This document shows positions 63,517 to 64,000 of a stretch of DNA of 64,000 nucleotides, one piece after another (the stretch's first letter is position 1; the number at the start of each line of letters is the position of its first letter). Location: the NCBI GenBank assembly GCA_964531805.1, contig CAZHGE010000003.1, positions 1 through 64,000 on the forward strand. Direction: 5' to 3'. This DNA is from RGIG8767 sp964531805. Lineage in GTDB: Bacteria > Bacillota > Clostridia > Lachnospirales > Lachnospiraceae. The notes under the pieces are model-generated. The model saw only the letters and a list, made by a program, of their open reading frames with translations, was not told the origin of the DNA and did no database searches. Made by a program: the position numbers and the translations under genes.

Positions 63517-64000
63517 TTACAGACCGGTTCCCACCGCCACTGTCAGTCCGTATATCTGAGTAATTCCTGCCTCATGACATACTTTAGCAACAGCATCCAA
63601 AGTAGACCCGGTCGTATAGATATCATCAATTAATATAATCGTACTTAATTTTACATCATTTTGATTGAATAGAAAAGCCTTTTTCAAATTATTTTGCCGT
63701 TCCGAAACATTCAATGTTTTCAATGGTTTCGTCCTTTTCTGACGCCGTACCAAATCTGTATAGACTGGTATTCCTGATAATTTAGAAAATTCTCTTGCAA
63801 ATTCCTCTGCCTGATTATACCCTCTTCGCCTTTTTTTGGAGGGATGAAGCGGCACTGGCACAAGAGCCTGAGCTCCCAGCTGACTTAACTGTTTTCCCCA
63901 ACGACGAAATGCTGCTTTTGCATAAAAACATGCATATTCGGCTCTTCCGTTATACTTAAACCGATACAGGCTTTCTCTGACATCAGCATAAACAAACACT
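63517..64000 (-). CDS. comFC: ComF-family phosphoribosyltransferase-like protein (5' end cut by window edge)
   Basis: About 160 C-terminal residues are visible; the N-terminal zinc-ribbon part lies beyond base 64000. Seen: ESLYRFKYNGRAEYACFYAK, ALVPVPLHPSKKRRRGYNQA, the RTKPLKTLNVSERQNNLKKAF block and the PRPP-loop IILIDDIYTTGSTLDAV, all ComF/GntX hallmarks. ComFC is needed for DNA uptake in competent Bacillus; in non-competent species its role is less clear. It precedes the yvyF-like gene, as in the Bacillus comF operon. Confidence 0.93.
   Translation of the reverse strand, partial: VFVYADVRESLYRFKYNGRAEYACFYAKAAFRRWGKQLSQLGAQALVPVPLHPSKKRRRGYNQAEEFAREFSKLSGIPVYTDLVRRQKRTKPLKTLNVSERQNNLKKAFLFNQNDVKLSTIILIDDIYTTGSTLDAVAKVCHEAGITQIYGLTVAVGTGL

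Overview
The window looks like a chromosomal segment of a low-GC, Gram-positive anaerobe of the Lachnospiraceae type. The grounds are the AT-rich code use, strong AGGAGG-type ribosome sites, a Spo0A-family DNA-binding protein, cdaA-cdaR-glmM, a comFC-yvyF pair, and several membrane families (DUF6020-like, DUF6077-like, DUF3048) that are common there. The genus cannot be fixed from sequence alone. Almost every gene lies on the minus strand, so transcription runs from high to low coordinates; the only clear plus-strand gene is the DUF3048 lipoprotein at 50458.

Layout in order of transcription. 63.5-64 kb: comFC (cut by the edge) and a yvyF-like gene, then two unknown membrane genes. 57.9-61.5 kb: cdaA, cdaR and glmM (c-di-AMP and cell-wall precursor). 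54.4-57.9 kb: a GT-C membrane protein, HPr and leuA. 51.7-54.3 kb: an MBOAT/SGNH O-acylation pair. 41-50.3 kb: rmlD, two GT-C proteins, gmd, another large membrane protein, fcl and manC, which together make GDP-L-fucose from Man-1-P. 34.5-40.9 kb: a stand-alone Spo0A DNA-binding domain, a two-gene GT-C system with a DPM-type GT2, another GT2, a WcaJ-type initiating transferase, and a Wzz-like protein with a degenerate kinase-like tail. 28.9-34.3 kb: a five-gene cassette (GT2, EpsG polymerase, GT2, GT4, GT4) flanked by two inverted copies of a structured repeat. 20.2-28.8 kb: a GT2 and a complete pseudaminic acid pathway (pseB, pseC, pseH-like, pseG, pseI, pseF) with an added formyltransferase, a PIG-L deacetylase and a small XRE regulator. 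6-20 kb: GT2, GT52-like transferase, acyltransferase, PglK-like ABC flippase, GtrA, several GT-C proteins, wecE, GNAT and a DPM-type GT2. 1-6.3 kb: a Wzy/WaaL-like protein, then pglF, pglE and pglC for UDP-N,N'-diacetylbacillosamine.

Taken together this is a roughly 55 kb surface-glycan factory with two initiating phosphoglycosyltransferases (PglC-like and WcaJ-like), at least four unusual sugar routes (diNAcBac, dTDP-Fuc4N, Pse, GDP-Fuc) and about eight GT-C-like membrane proteins. Flagellar glycosylation by Pse is also possible.

The most unusual signal is a family of three intergenic palindromic elements (28784-28955, 34321-34476, 51598-51721). They share short conserved blocks, but their outer arms and inner hairpin differ in sequence between copies while remaining self-complementary within each copy. 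Two of them sit as inverted copies around the polymerase/glycosyltransferase cassette. Other observations include intrinsic terminators placed directly upstream of the pseC and leuA ribosome sites, promoters whose -35 boxes lie in terminator stems, a 0A-box-like site in front of the XRE gene, and a Pse branch equipped for N-formylation. No stretch longer than 300 bases lacks a gene; the gaps that hold something are listed.
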